Shown here: positions 25,113 through 37,382 of the stretch, piece after piece
How positions within the stretch are numbered: position 1 is the stretch's first letter
Layout: each line of letters begins with the position of its first letter
Assembly: GCA_008692225.1 (NCBI GenBank)
Contig: VICG01000003.1
Coordinates: 2,349,501-2,413,500 of the forward strand
DNA: 64,000 nucleotides
From: Monilinia fructicola
Lineage: Eukaryota; Ascomycota; Leotiomycetes; Helotiales; Sclerotiniaceae
Reading direction: 5' to 3'
Translations under genes and position numbers: made by a program
Notes under the pieces: model-generated
What the model was told of the DNA's origin: nothing
What the model saw: only the letters and a program-made list of their open reading frames with translations
Database searches by the model: none

Positions 25113-25187
25113 TGCTTGCTTGCCAAGTTGCTTGCCAAGTTGCTTGCTTGCTTGCTTGCTTGCTGTACAGTACAGTACAGTACTGTA
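25113..25187. repeat. Adjacent (TTGC)n and (CAGTA)n microsatellites
   Basis: TTGC units (25113-25164) run directly into CAGTA units (25164-25187), ending in the palindrome-like AGTACTGTACC. Confidence 0.85.
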
Positions 25188-28100
25188 CCACCATCGCACG
25201 GCAATAGCTCAGCTCAGCTCGGCGAAGCGAAGCGAAGCGAAACTTGGCAACGAGGATGAAGGATCGGCAGCCGCAGGACGACCAAAATAGAAATAAAACG
25301 AACATCATCCATCAGCCTTTCCAGAGCTGGACAGGACGGGGCAGGACGGGCAGAGCAAGGCAGAGCGCAGCACACAGTTCTGTGTGTACAGTACAGTACA
25401 GTAGTAAATAAGTTACAGTACAGTACAGCAAGTAGTAAGTAAGTATGTACACACATACATACGTACATACGTACATACATGATTGCACGTCGTAGATTCG
25501 CACTCGGAAACGGAGCAGCACGAGATAATGGAGATTGTGTAATTTCTTCGCGTCAGATTGATATCCATGTTCATAAAATACAGTAGATTGCATCATCATC
25601 ATCATCATCATCAGCAGCATGATTATCATTCCAGGTAAATTATCACAAGCATAATCTATACCGCACCCCCTCCCCCTCCCCCTTCCCATTCACAGTCAAG
25701 TCATAATCACAATCACATTCACATTCACATTCACATATTCACCCTCACACCCATCCATCCATCCATCCATCATCATCTTGCAATGTGTCAAACTTCACCC
25801 AAGACAAAGCTACTTGTGACAGGACAGGACAGCGCCAGGATCCCGGCACAGAGCAAAAACCGAAACTCAAACTCCTTCGCTCGAAATCTCGGCGTTTGGC
25901 CATGGAGACCCCACCAATCCTTACTGTACCGTACCGCACTGTGCTGTACTGTACAGTGTAGGCTCTACTCCCCACAACGTTAAGTCCGCTCGAGCCGGTT
26001 TTATCCGCCCAAGCTCCGGGATCCACTTGCTGGACGATCCAAGGTTTCCTGATCCGCACCGCTGCTGGTGTATATAAGTCCGGCTGCGAGAAACGGAAAA
26101 GGTGAAGCTATCCCCAAAACACGACGAGGAGAACCTCTCCTCTCACTTACCTCATCTCCCCCCCCCTTTTCCCCTCTCTCCCCAAACCTCCCCCCTTCCC
26201 CCCCTTTTCGTTCCCATCACCCCCTTCCCCCCTAACCCAGAAAATTTCCCCCATCATTAAATCCGCCGCCCCGAAAAAAACACGCAGATTAAAGTGGATC
26301 TAATTCCCCGAGATCATGCCTTTCGCAAGCGTGGGGTCCCATCCCTCATGCCGTAGGTCCGTCGTCTACTGCAGTCTGTACATGTACCGTACGCAGTCGC
26401 AGATTCGCAGTCGTAGTCGCAGTCGCAGTCGCAGTCACGACATCCATCCCTCTTCATAGGTGTCTCGGAGTCGGAGCGTTGCGTTTAGACCAGATTCTGG
26501 AGAAACTCCACTGAGGGGGCCCACTAATCCTGACGTTTCTATTGCAATGCAAATTTAAATTTCGTGGGAGCTGCGACTTATGCTATGGGGTAGAGTGATT
26601 ATTGGCCGAAAGGACTCCGAAGAAGGGCCTGTTGTTATACTGTAGAAAGATTTTGGATGGGGGAGCAGAGGTGGTGATGATGATGATGGTGATGGTGATG
26701 ACGACGATTGGGGGAGGGATGGAGACGGTAAGACCGAGATGGTTTGGGGAAGTTGTGAACGTGTGCACACGGTGTTGTTGATCATTGATTTGTGGACAAG
26801 ACTTGTGCAGGTACGACGGGGCCAGGCACAATACATACAGTATGTACACTATCACCGCATTTTGGATGGAAGGAAGTTGGTGCCGTAATGATGCTCACCC
26901 GGGTGGATGGCCCAAGAAACTTAATAATTTTTGATCTTCCCCTCCCCAAGACATCTCATCTTGTCGTCATAAAGACTCACTGAAGAACTCTGAGACCTCA
27001 CATCTTATTTAATAAACACGGGGTATTACCGAGCCCTCTTTCCTCACCTTTGTCAATCGCGGGTTCGTTACGAGTCAGTCCCCACACGGTAGTATGAAAC
27101 CTGAATCTTTGGTTGCGCCGCTTTGCCGCGCAACGGCATCCGAGGCACGAATCATGAATGACAAACCATGATGAGAATCATGAGTATGAGATAGCGGTAC
27201 CGGGGTTTTTCTTTTTTTTTTTACTTTCTCGGATTCTCCCCTTGTTTCTCCCTTGAACTTTACCCGTCGATTTACAACGAGCAAAGCCTCCTCCCATATG
27301 CAGGCTAGGGGAAAATATCGCCTTGTCATTGTGTCAAGAATGAAACTAGACGAAGCTAGGAGCAAGCGAAGAAAAAAAAGCTGGAGTGGATCGGCAGCAG
27401 CGTGTATTGCTTAAGTCATCATGCTCAAGTCGCTGCATCGTTGCATTACTTTGCTTATCAGACAGTGGGGATTCCTTCCAATACGCTCATTAGCTTCCGG
27501 AGAAATTTCGTGGGTTTGCCTGGATGAGGGATGATGAGGGAGTGAGACTCAGTGAGTGGACGAGGGCTTTGGGAATCGTGGCTGGTGCTTTGGCGCCCTG
27601 GGATCCAAAATAGATGGATGATAGACAGGGTCGTGGATTTACCGTACTGTACAGTGTACACACCCTTGGACCCAGTTGATGAGATAATCATCTTCATGCA
27701 CGTGTTCAGGGGATCTCGCTGATGTCCAACCACAACATACATACCGAGAGCCTCATCGCATCCTACGGCCAAGGCAAGGTGTGACGAAAGGGAAATACGC
27801 CCAGCCTGTTTACGTTTGGGTCCTGGGAGCCTCACCCCAACCCAATGCGTCGGTCTTGCGGGCCTGCCGATAATGCGAAACATCGTCGACGGTTGCTGAG
27901 TTGTCTTGGAACAATTTCGAGAGCCCACCTCTCCATCTTGGTGGCTTGTCTTGTATGCTGGTTTGCAATCCGATGAGCCGGATAATATCTTATGTTCCTC
28001 TTACGGCCAGCGGTTACAGATACGAAGGGGGTGAAAATTAAGATTTTGACGTATAAGGATCGATCGAGTGGGAGAGAATGGAAGTACTGTGATTACTGTA

Positions 28101-28257
28101 CGGAGTATGATGGAGATGAGAGATGAGAGGAAAATCCATAATATAGTACCCCAGGTTTCAAAGCACTGAAAGCAGAGACAAAAGGAGTCGAGATCTTCAT
28201 TCCGCAACATCCGTCTCTCATCTAGATGAAGGGTCCAAGAAGAATTAAGAAAACCGT

Positions 28258-28437
28258 AATCCCAAAAGAGAAAATAATAAAATAATAAAATAATGAAATA
28301 ATGAAAATCGTAAAATAATGAAAATAACAGAATGATAAAATAATGAAATAATAAAAATAAAAGATAATAGTAAAAATATTCAATTAAACATATAATAAAA
28401 TTAATAAAACAAATAATAATAAAATGAATAAATCAAT
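28258..28437. repeat. A-rich (AAATAATA)n-like low-complexity tract
   Basis: About 180 bp composed almost only of AAAATAAT variants with scattered G and C. Confidence 0.8.
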
Positions 28438-28719
28438 CAACATCCTCCATGCCAAGGTCATCATCGATTGAATCAACCACCCTGAAAAGACCCCCAAAAT
28501 CCACACACCGCACACTGTAGTTTATCGAAAACCATCAACCAACGCTTTCCCAGTACTGTTCTTGAAGAATTTGTACCACCAACCTGGTCGATAACATCGA
28601 TCATAAGAAAACACCACGTACATGCATCGAGAAACCCCCACCCCAAACCCCAGACCTCAAACCCCGTCGAAATTTATTGGGGGAAGGAGAACGTTGAAAA
28701 ATAAAATAAGAGGAAAACA

Positions 28720-28733
28720 AAAGAAAGAAAGAG

Positions 28734-28780
<47 letters not shown>

Positions 28781-28781
28781 G
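28720..28781. repeat. (AAAG)n microsatellite
   Basis: About 60 bp of pure purine, mainly perfect AAAG units. Confidence 0.9.
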
Positions 28782-31700
28782 ATACTAAGAACCCCTCCGT
28801 TTCCCTGTCACGCTCTGCCTTCCTTCCTTCCTTCTTCCAAGCTGCTGCATGCTGGCATTCAAAGTCCAAGCCGACAACCAACGTATTAATCCGTACGGAT
28901 GGATGGATACGGGTTTCGCTATATATACGACACGAAATATAAGATGGATATATAAAATAGATGCACACAAACGCCAGACCAACCAACCCCCAATTCCCTC
29001 CTTACCTTACCTTGTCTTGTCTTGCTTGCCTCGTAGACAAACTTCTCACATCATCATCATTACCATCCTCCTCCTCCTCATCTTTATGCCCGCTAACAAT
29101 AAATCCCACATGCAGATTCTTCTCGCTAGACTCGTTATTGGCGAATGAATGAATGAATAAACAACTGTCCATACACACAAACCCGTGACACGTCCATACT
29201 CTCTCTCTCTCCCCTCGTCCTCGTGATCCAATATGAAGAATCATACTTATTTACTCACCATCCATCCCATCCCATAACTATCGAATCGTAGATCTTTTTC
29301 TTTTTTTTTAATACATATACAGTACCTCGCATTCCAAATTATGTATTTCGAATTGCGAATCTCGAATCTTGTATTTCGTATTTCGTATTTCATCTATCAA
29401 ATTATGTACCGGGCGTTGATCAAAGCCAAAACTACACACTCGAGTCCTACCGCATCTACAGTGGTAGTGTGGTGCTTCTGGCGCGCGATACGAAGATGAA
29501 GAGGACTGGTGGGACTCGGCCTGGGACTTTGGGGCTGGGGGCGGCGGTGCGGTGGTGAAGGGGGGAGGGAGGACGCCTGTTTGTAGAGAGATAGGTAGGT
29601 AGGTAGGTAGGTAGGTAGCTGCCTAGCTATAGGTAAGATTACTATACTGTACAGTACAGTATTGAATTTAATTATGGGGTTGTGAAATTTCTGCGGGTTG
29701 GGGTTGGGCTGGAATTGATTTGTTTCTCGGCTGGGGAATGAAGGGGGGGATGGGGGAGGGGGGATGGGGTAGGGGGTGAGGGAGGTGGGATTTTAGTGTG
29801 CTGTATTTTTTTTATATTTTTCAGTGTTTTTTCCATGGAGGATTGGGATTGGGAGGGAATTACAGTAAGGATGGATTCGTTAGGGATGGGATGGAAGGGA
29901 TTGAAATGGAATGAGATGAGAGGAGATGAGAGGATGAGAGAGAGATATTAAAGATGGGGGATGAGGCGCGAAAGGCGTGGCTGGAGGGCTTTGGGAATAT
30001 CTTGTATTTTTAGGAGGCTTGGGCGCTGGAGGGGATTTTCGTGTGGGGAGGATTTTATTTGTGTAGGTACTTTGTATGTATAGATATATAGATATATAGA
30101 TATATAGATAAACAAACGTTCCATTCTATTCCCCGTAAATACCTCTACGCCTATGCCACACAACCTACCATACGGCAACTTTAGCAAGGGACAGCCAGAC
30201 AGACAGACATACAGACCGACAGACAATCCCAATGCTGCCCAGTAAGCAATGATCACTGCTCAATGATGATACAGTACCCTTCAACGCACCACCACCACCA
30301 CCACCACAGGACTCCGTTGCGGCGGGGTAGCACAGTACAGCAGTACAGCATGCAGAGAGCGAGCGGCGCAGAGAGAGCCATTCTTACATTGTCGTCTCGT
30401 CTCATCTCATCTCATCTCATATCATCTCATACCATATCATGCCATCTTTCCTCCCACCTCCAGAGAGTCCACGGTATCATAATAATACACGCCGGGGTAA
30501 AATCCACAACACCGCCTGCCCATCTTACAAAACCCACGGTTCTTCGACATCCACGACATCAACCATGCATTTTCCGGAACGCAAATATACAACATGTGTG
30601 TGTGTCTTCCAGCTTGAGAATATCGTAATTGACGGATGCTGTATGATTTTTGATGAATAGGTTGGTTTGTTAGGATTTTTTAACACGAATCCCGTTTTGG
30701 CTGGATTTTTGGCCCGCCTGGCATGGTAGACTTGAAAGATCGCGAGGTGTAGAGAGATCGTGGAGAAGATGTTACAGTAGTTGTATGTTATGTATTATGC
30801 TTTCTGTAGTGTATATTACATAATACATGATACATGATACATGATGCATGATACACAATATATAGATTTACGTACTTATAGATTTACAGAATTACAGACT
30901 TATAGAATTACAGATTTACAAACTTACAACAGTACATCGCAGCATCATCAGTATATACTCCCTCGCCCCCTTCCTTCCTCCCTTCCCCAACAATCCAGCC
31001 GAGAAACGAGCATGACCATCCATGCATCCACCCATCCATGATCAACCCGTTGAGATCCGAGGATGCACATTGCGCGCCCGGGCTGGGCGAGGGGACTCTG
31101 ATATTTCCCGTATTCATACGACGGAGGAGATGGATGGATGGACAGGGCTGGACGTGACGCGAGGCGATGCGATGCGATGCTGCGGCGTGTCCTTCCCTCC
31201 CAGGCACGCCAGCCCGAGATCTCGGATGCGCGCGCCTCGTGAAGAAAAGCGTCGTCTGCTTTGGGCAATGTGCAGAGAGGATGGCGTTTGGGATGGGGAT
31301 TGGGTAGCGTGGATGGATGGATGGATGGATGGATGGATCCGTGGATGATTGGTAGAGAGGTAGAGAGAGAGATAAATAGAGAGATAGATAAATAGAGAGA
31401 TAGAGATACCTACGGTCGCAAATGATATGTATGTTTGTACGATATATATATATATATATATATATCTGTAAAGCACCCAACGCATCCGCAGAGAATACAA
31501 GCTCAAGCTCCAGACCACCCCAAGCGTCTCGGTCTCGAACGACGCGGATCTACTGTAGCTCCCTCGCGCACGCACGCACGCACGCACGCACGCGCGCATC
31601 AGCTACAATACAACACAATACAATACAAAACAAAACCACATCAGGCCAGAAAGGCGATCGGCGCAGAGATCCCCCTCCCCGGCCGGCCGGCCAGCACAAG

Positions 31701-34560
31701 TGCCGGTGGAGAAGGGGGAACATGGAGAATGGGCGATCGATGGCATTGCGCTTCCTCAGACCATCCTTCGAATGATTCAGTGGTGGACGGATGGATGGAT
31801 GGATCGCCATCGTCGTCATCGTCATCATCATGCCATTTTCGTGCTGGGGTTGCCCGCGGTGTTTGCACCGTGGCGGTTATGCACGCGTGCATCATGGTGC
31901 GATACGAAGCTGATGCTTGATTTATAGGACCGAGCCGAGCGTACGGAGTTGTGGGGGGGAGGGGAGGGGGGAGGGGGAGGTTACAGAGTATGTACATGAT
32001 TGTTTGGGCGTGATGATGGATGGATGGATGGATGGATGGATGGATGCATAGATAGATACAGTAACGTGAAGATAATTCTTGGGTATCTTGTCCATCATGC
32101 ATGGATACAAATTGCAGGAGCGCACTGCAAAAGCACATTGGATAGCCAGCCTCTCGCGACCTTTCCGTGCTGAGGAGGAAATGGAATGGATGGGATGAGT
32201 CTGCATGGGAGTTGGTTGACGGGGTTGGCTTGCATTATTACTCAATCCATACTAGGGAGTTGGATTTAATATGGACGGGGACATTTGACCGAGAGTCAAG
32301 TAAGGAATGATGGGTGGGATAAGGTTACCCGGGGAAAGACGAATACGCACGCCATATATCGTCAGAAATCGAACATGGAGTTGTGGCTTGAGTGAGGGAG
32401 GAATGGAAGGGGAAGGGGAAGGTCATTTGAAAATAATAGATCATATATATATGTATATATTAATTCTTCTTATTCTGACTTGTCTATCATATTTCTACCA
32501 TCGTCACAATTGATGCTCATTATTAAATTCTTAATTCGGTTCCCTTGTTAAATGAGACCAAGAGAGAGAGAGAGAGAGGGAGAGAGAAAGCCACACTAGC
32601 CCTGAAGGTCTTCTTTCTGTACATTCGCATTTTGCTCTCCTCCCACTCTCTCGAGTCTTTTCTACGGGCGACCCATTTCCGCAGAAGGAACGCAATGGCT
32701 GGCAGGGCAGATATGGGTGGATGGGATGATGATATGATTACACTTACATATAAGATAAGTATTACAAGATAGATATATGACCAAGAGCTGACAGACCGAC
32801 GTTCTCGCACCGTGCCAGAGTCGAAAAAGGTACATGGCTACAGGAGGAGATGTGATACCGCATCGCGGACTCGCAGGGCGCATAACACCTTATTCTCATG
32901 CAGAGAGAAGAGAAGGGAAGGGAAGGGAGGGAGGGAAAGACAAGGGACGCGTGAAAAGGAGATGAGGGGGACGAAGGATGAAGAGAAAGAGGAGGGAGGA
33001 GGGAGCGATGGATAAATCGGGAAGATGAGTTGAAAATGGCATGACTAATGATGATATTGATGATATGATATGATATGATGATATGATGATATGATGTTGA
33101 TTTCTCGTTTGGTCTATTCTCACACTCATCCTGTCGACGGATATCAATCAGTATTTACCTAGGTACAGTATTCTATAAAGTGAGTATATACACACATACA
33201 CATATATATACGTACATATGTATATACATACATACACATATACATACATACACATATATACACATACATACATACATACCCTACTCATCTCATCTTATCT
33301 CATCTCACAACGGCCGGTATTACTAGGGCCTCTTCACAATCCAATCTATCTCAAAAATAGACTTTAATAATCTCGGTGCTTTTCCTCGCGGATTAGACCA
33401 TTTCGAGGAGGGAGGGGAGGCGAGGGCAGGCGAAGGGAGGGGGCCGCAACGAAGAAAACAAGCCCAACACCCTTCATCTGTTAAACTTTGTGGGGGGGGA
33501 TGGCAGACGAGGGAGGAGGATTGCTCGATTTGGGATGTGTCTGGGGTATAGATAGCTGGCTGGTCTCATTTCCCTCTTGAACCTTCCCTCGTTGGAAAGT
33601 TGCGGGAGGTTTATTTTCTATTCTTTGATTTATTTCTTGGTTCTTGCTGGATTGTCATCTATTACTTGATTCCGCCGGTGGTTGGATGCCGGTGTGCGAT
33701 AGGTACGGCTATACTTTGGTATAATCCAAGGTTGTGAAGGAATGAAGGAGAGGGGAGCAGGGAGAGGGGAGGGGAGAGTGATGAATGTTAGGTTTGTTGA
33801 TTGACTCAAGCCTGGGGTTTGTTGATTTGGTAGATACTGGAATAATATAATGATGATGAGTTAGTTTGGCTTGGTATTAAGAATAAGATTTTTATTAATT
33901 ATATATTGATAGATAGATAGGTAGGTAAGTAGAACAGTAGATAAGTAGATGAAGAGGTAAGTAGATAGATAAGTACTAGTAAATGAATAGATAAGTAAAT
34001 AAATAAAAGTAAGGATTTAAATAAGTTAATAAATAAAGAAATCGATAGAAAAATAAATATATAAATATATAAATATAGATATTAAACATACTAATTATTT
34101 AGATAAACGTCTTTATAGATATAAATAAATAAAATAATTATTTATGACTATTTATAAATCTATTAGATATATAATTATTCTTCTTTCTCCTTTTCGCTTC
34201 TCTTCTCTCCTCTCCTCTCCTCTCCTCTCTTCCTCTTTATTCTTCTCTTTATCTTTCCATCTCTATCTACCTACCTAGGTAGTTATCTTGACTTCTCAGG
34301 GTTTTCACAAACAACCAACTGCTCCGTACTTTATTAGCTGAAATATACAGAGTAGAACAGAATCATGAACTAAAACAATAAAATTTCAGATATGTAAGAC
34401 GCTTAACCCTTCCGGATCATTATTCATCCCAAACGAGTCAAGAGCCGAGCAAGACTAAGAAATTCAATCATTCCCACATCCACAAATGCCACACACCCCC
34501 ATACTATTTTTTTCCTTTCCTTTCCCTTTTCTGCTCTACTGTAACTACTAACTCACAAAC
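28782..34560. other. Intergenic desert, part 3: microsatellite-rich
   Basis: No gene is recognised. Simple repeats: TAGG (29591-29618), ATAGATAT (30080-30110), CCA (30288-30308), GGAT (31311-31339), AT (31442-31466), CGCA (31565-31598), GGAT (32014-32046), GA (32560-32589), ATGAT (33049-33096), a CATA/TACA series (33187-33281), and AT-rich TAAATA tracts at 33890-34180. Apparent long open frames are repeat translations (for example IHPS or YIYI) and occur on both strands. Confidence 0.5.
31565..31598. repeat. (CGCA)n microsatellite
   Basis: Alternating purine/pyrimidine run of GCACGC units, a Z-DNA-prone sequence, 100 bp downstream of a perfect (AT)n run. Confidence 0.85.
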
Positions 34561-35865
34561 TAACTTTTTTTTTTCTTTCTTTCTTTCTTTCTTTCCCATT
34601 TGCCTTTGCCCTTTCCACCCACGCCCATCCATCAGCCATCAGCCATCATCCATCACCCACCACCCACCACCCACCCACCATTCATCAGCCATCATTCATC
34701 ATCCATCATTCATCATCTAACCCACACTTTTCTCTACCCTGATACTCCGACACTAGCCCCCATTCAGCTTAGCCCCTTTTATTTTCTGGACCCATTTCCC
34801 AAAAAATCCAAATCAGTTTTTTGGGTAGTGCCATTCATTCATTTTATGCATTTTGATCAATACAGTCAGTCAGTCAGTCAGTCAATCAGTCAGTCAGTCA
34901 ATACACATTATTCTCTTGAATATTACTTGGCCTTTTTTTTTCATAATCATTCGCTTTTTCCTGTCTTGCATCTTTCCTCCCAACCCAACTCTCTCTATCA
35001 CTCAATCATTCCTCCATATAAAGTTAAAGCATATCCCCCTCCCTTCGGCACATCTTCTTTCTCCGTCTTCTACCCCGTCATTTGGATTTTATCTTTTTTT
35101 TGTTTTGCAAAAAAGGATAAAAAACAACAAACATTATTACATACCAATCCCAATCCCAATCCCAACCCAACCCCATCCCCATCCCCAAGTACAACCAGCA
35201 TTTATTCAATGCACATATAGTACATACTGTACATACAGTACAGTACGGGCAGTACAGATAGTACATCCTCCGTATACTACATACACCTTACATATACGCA
35301 CTCGCGCACACTTGACATTCACACACTTATTAAAAGCAACAATCCACCCATCATCCCATACGATAAAATACAAGACAAGACAAGACGATACAATACAATA
35401 CTACAAGTGCATACACACACTACACACCACACACCACACACCACACATCATACACCACCATACACCATACACCCATCACTCTCCATTATATTATCTACAC
35501 TCACTCACTTACTCACTCACTCACTCACTCAATCACTCTTACTTCAACCATCACCCTTGATCAAGATAAACCCACCTCCACTTTACAATTTTACCTTTAC
35601 TATCATAACTCAAATCAACTTAAACTAAACTCCAACTCCAACTCCAACTCCAACTCCAACTCATTGACTCTTCTCCAAGAATTCTCGAATCATATCATTC
35701 CGTTCTAATCCCGCCTTCTTACTCCGCTTCGGCCTTACTAAAACTTGAACATAAACCCACTTTATCAAGGCTCACTTCCTTCACCCTTACTGTCTACCGC
35801 CTATATATCATTGACGAATCCCCCCCCTCCATTCTTTCATTCACTTCACGAAAAGAAAAGGAAAG

Positions 35866-35903
<38 letters not shown>

Positions 35904-36094
35904 GAGTTTTGGATTTCATCATTTGAAAACTAAACTTCATCTTCCTTCTTTCATCTCTTCAATCATAAATCGACCCTTCCAATATCCATTTCAAGTCTTC
36001 CTACTCAACAGGCTTTGACTTTCTTCAAGGTATAGGGAAAGAAAAAGAAAGAGTCGATAGCCAAGGTTACATAATTCGCTGCGGCGGCGATCGA
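34561..36094 (+). promoter_or_regulatory. Long pyrimidine-rich upstream/leader region of creA
   Basis: About 1.5 kb in which the plus strand is dominated by C, T and A: CTTT (34565-34596), GTCA (34863-34902), CCCAAT (about 35145-35180) and CACAC (about 35410-35460). This is followed by a 60-bp AAAAG tract (about 35847-35905) before the creA ATG. It is typical of long 5' leaders of fungal regulatory genes. CreA-type SYGGRG matches occur on the minus strand at 35722-35727 (GCGGAG) and 35576-35581 (GTGGAG), which would be compatible with autoregulation. No coding sequence is supported. Confidence 0.5.
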
Positions 36095-37382
36095 ATGCAA
36101 CGCGCTTCTTCTGCAGTAGATTTTAACAGTCTACTGAATCCTCAGTCCTCTCAAGAAAGAGAACAACAAGCTGCAAGACAGAAATTGGCATTAATTCAAC
36201 AGCAACAACAACGAGACGCAGAAATGGCTGCAGTTAGTATGATGCCAACCATGGTTGGTGGGCACCATGGAGATGATCGTCAAGACTTACCTCGACCATA
36301 CAAATGTCCTTTGTGCGATAAGGCATTTCACCGCCTCGAACATCAAACTAGACATATTCGAACCCACACCGGAGAGAAACCTCACGCATGTTTGTTCCCA
36401 GGCTGCACAAAGAGATTCTCTCGCTCGGATGAACTCACTCGACACTCAAGGATACACAACAATCCAAACTCGAGAAGAAGTAACAAGGCACAACAAAATC
36501 CCCAAATCGTTTCCATGCATGGGGAATCGATGGCTACCATTGATGCCACCACCAAACAAGAACATGACACGATCAGCACCCGCTTCAGCTTTGGGTAGCC
36601 CAAATGTGTCCCCCCCTCACTCATATAATTCCTACGCCAACGGTCATTCGAGTCTCAATCCGTACGGAAGAAGCTTGGGAGGAAGCCCGAACAATGGACA
36701 AACCCCGCTGTCAGACATCAACATGCTTGCTACTGCGGCAACACAGGTTGAGAGGGAGAGTGGCACAACCGCAACGCATTACTCGCAGCACAGCACAGCT
36801 CGCCATGTCCCATACTATAGTCATAGCAGTCACAACAGCCGGAATCATTTACCGTCGCTTCAGGCTTATGCCATGACTAGAGCGCATTCGCATGAGGAAG
36901 ATGATCATTATGCTCATCGTCACGCGAAACGCTCTCGACCAAACTCGCCCATGTCAACCGCACCGTCTTCCCCTACATTCTCCCACGATTCCCTTTCACC
37001 GACTCCTGATCATACTCCACTCGCCACCCCCGCGCATTCGCCTCGTCTGAGGCCTTATGGTGGTGGATATGATCTCCCCGGAATTAGAAATCTGTCTCTG
37101 CACCACACTCCTGCCCTTGCACCAATGGAGCCTCAACATCTGGATGGTCAGTATCACGCCACTACCACCAACACCACCACCACGAGCGCTCCCCGAACAG
37201 GGCTTAGCATCACTGACATCATGTCGAGAACGGATGGCAGCACCAGAAAGTTACCCGTTCCTCAAGCTCCAGTTGCTGTCCAAGATCTCTCGAGTCCTGG
37301 TGAAATCGGATTTAACACAAGTGGTCAAAGTAGCACCGCGGGGAGCGTTGCGGGAAATGACCTTGCTGATCGTATGATCTAA
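36095..37382 (+). CDS. creA: Carbon catabolite repressor CreA/Mig1-type C2H2 transcription factor (apparent 1-nt frameshift)
   Basis: The reading starts at ATG 36095 and continues to the stop at 37380-37382 with a frame change between about 36488 and 36541. One base removed gives 428 aa. Two C2H2 zinc fingers occupy residues 69-91 and 97-121, with recognition helices RLEHQTR and RSDELTR as in Mig1/CreA proteins that bind SYGGRG. A poly-Q stretch precedes them. After the frame change come a [22 protein letters not shown] region, an acidic-to-basic segment [19 protein letters not shown], a proline/serine-rich conserved region, and the C-terminal [11 protein letters not shown] repression-type motif. 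CreA represses alternative carbon-source and cell-wall-degrading enzyme genes on glucose. creA is usually intronless, and no good splice pair spans the frame change. Confidence 0.93.

Larger units (their letters stand above)
22481..28257. other. Intergenic desert, part 2: microsatellite-rich
   Basis: Dense simple repeats: TAGG (22484-22510), GTGAAT (about 22811-22840), GAAAT (23328-23371), ATGG/ATGA (24979-25023), TTGC (25113-25164), CAGTA clusters, ATC (25591-25612), CACATT (about 25708-25735), ATCC (about 25750-25772) and CGCAGT (about 26395-26437). TACGGAGTA is at 28099-28107. No protein-coding gene is recognised. Confidence 0.5.

Noticed and set aside
25591..25612. Repeat clusters at 24-26 kb as a CRISPR-like array
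   Set aside because: The units are 3 to 6 bp perfect microsatellites with no spacer structure, and the genome is fungal.
30908..32245. Several open frames over 100 codons on both strands
   Set aside because: They arise from ATGG, AT, CGCA and GA microsatellites. The peptides are IHPS, YIYI and similar repeats, mirrored on the opposite strand.
19245..34180. Possible telomeric or centromeric repeat
   Set aside because: No TTAGGG arrays, and composition is not uniformly AT-rich. The repeats are diverse short microsatellites, not a satellite family.
34600..35560. Long plus-strand open frames (206 and 235 codons) upstream of creA
   Set aside because: They are translations of CT/CA-rich repeats (His/Pro/Ser/Thr runs), lack domain signals, and overlap each other in different frames.
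36481..36590. A short intron in creA as the explanation of the frame change
   Set aside because: The only GT-AG pairs are short, lack a branch-site match, and would remove well-formed coding sequence. A single extra base is simpler and matches the pattern in other genes.
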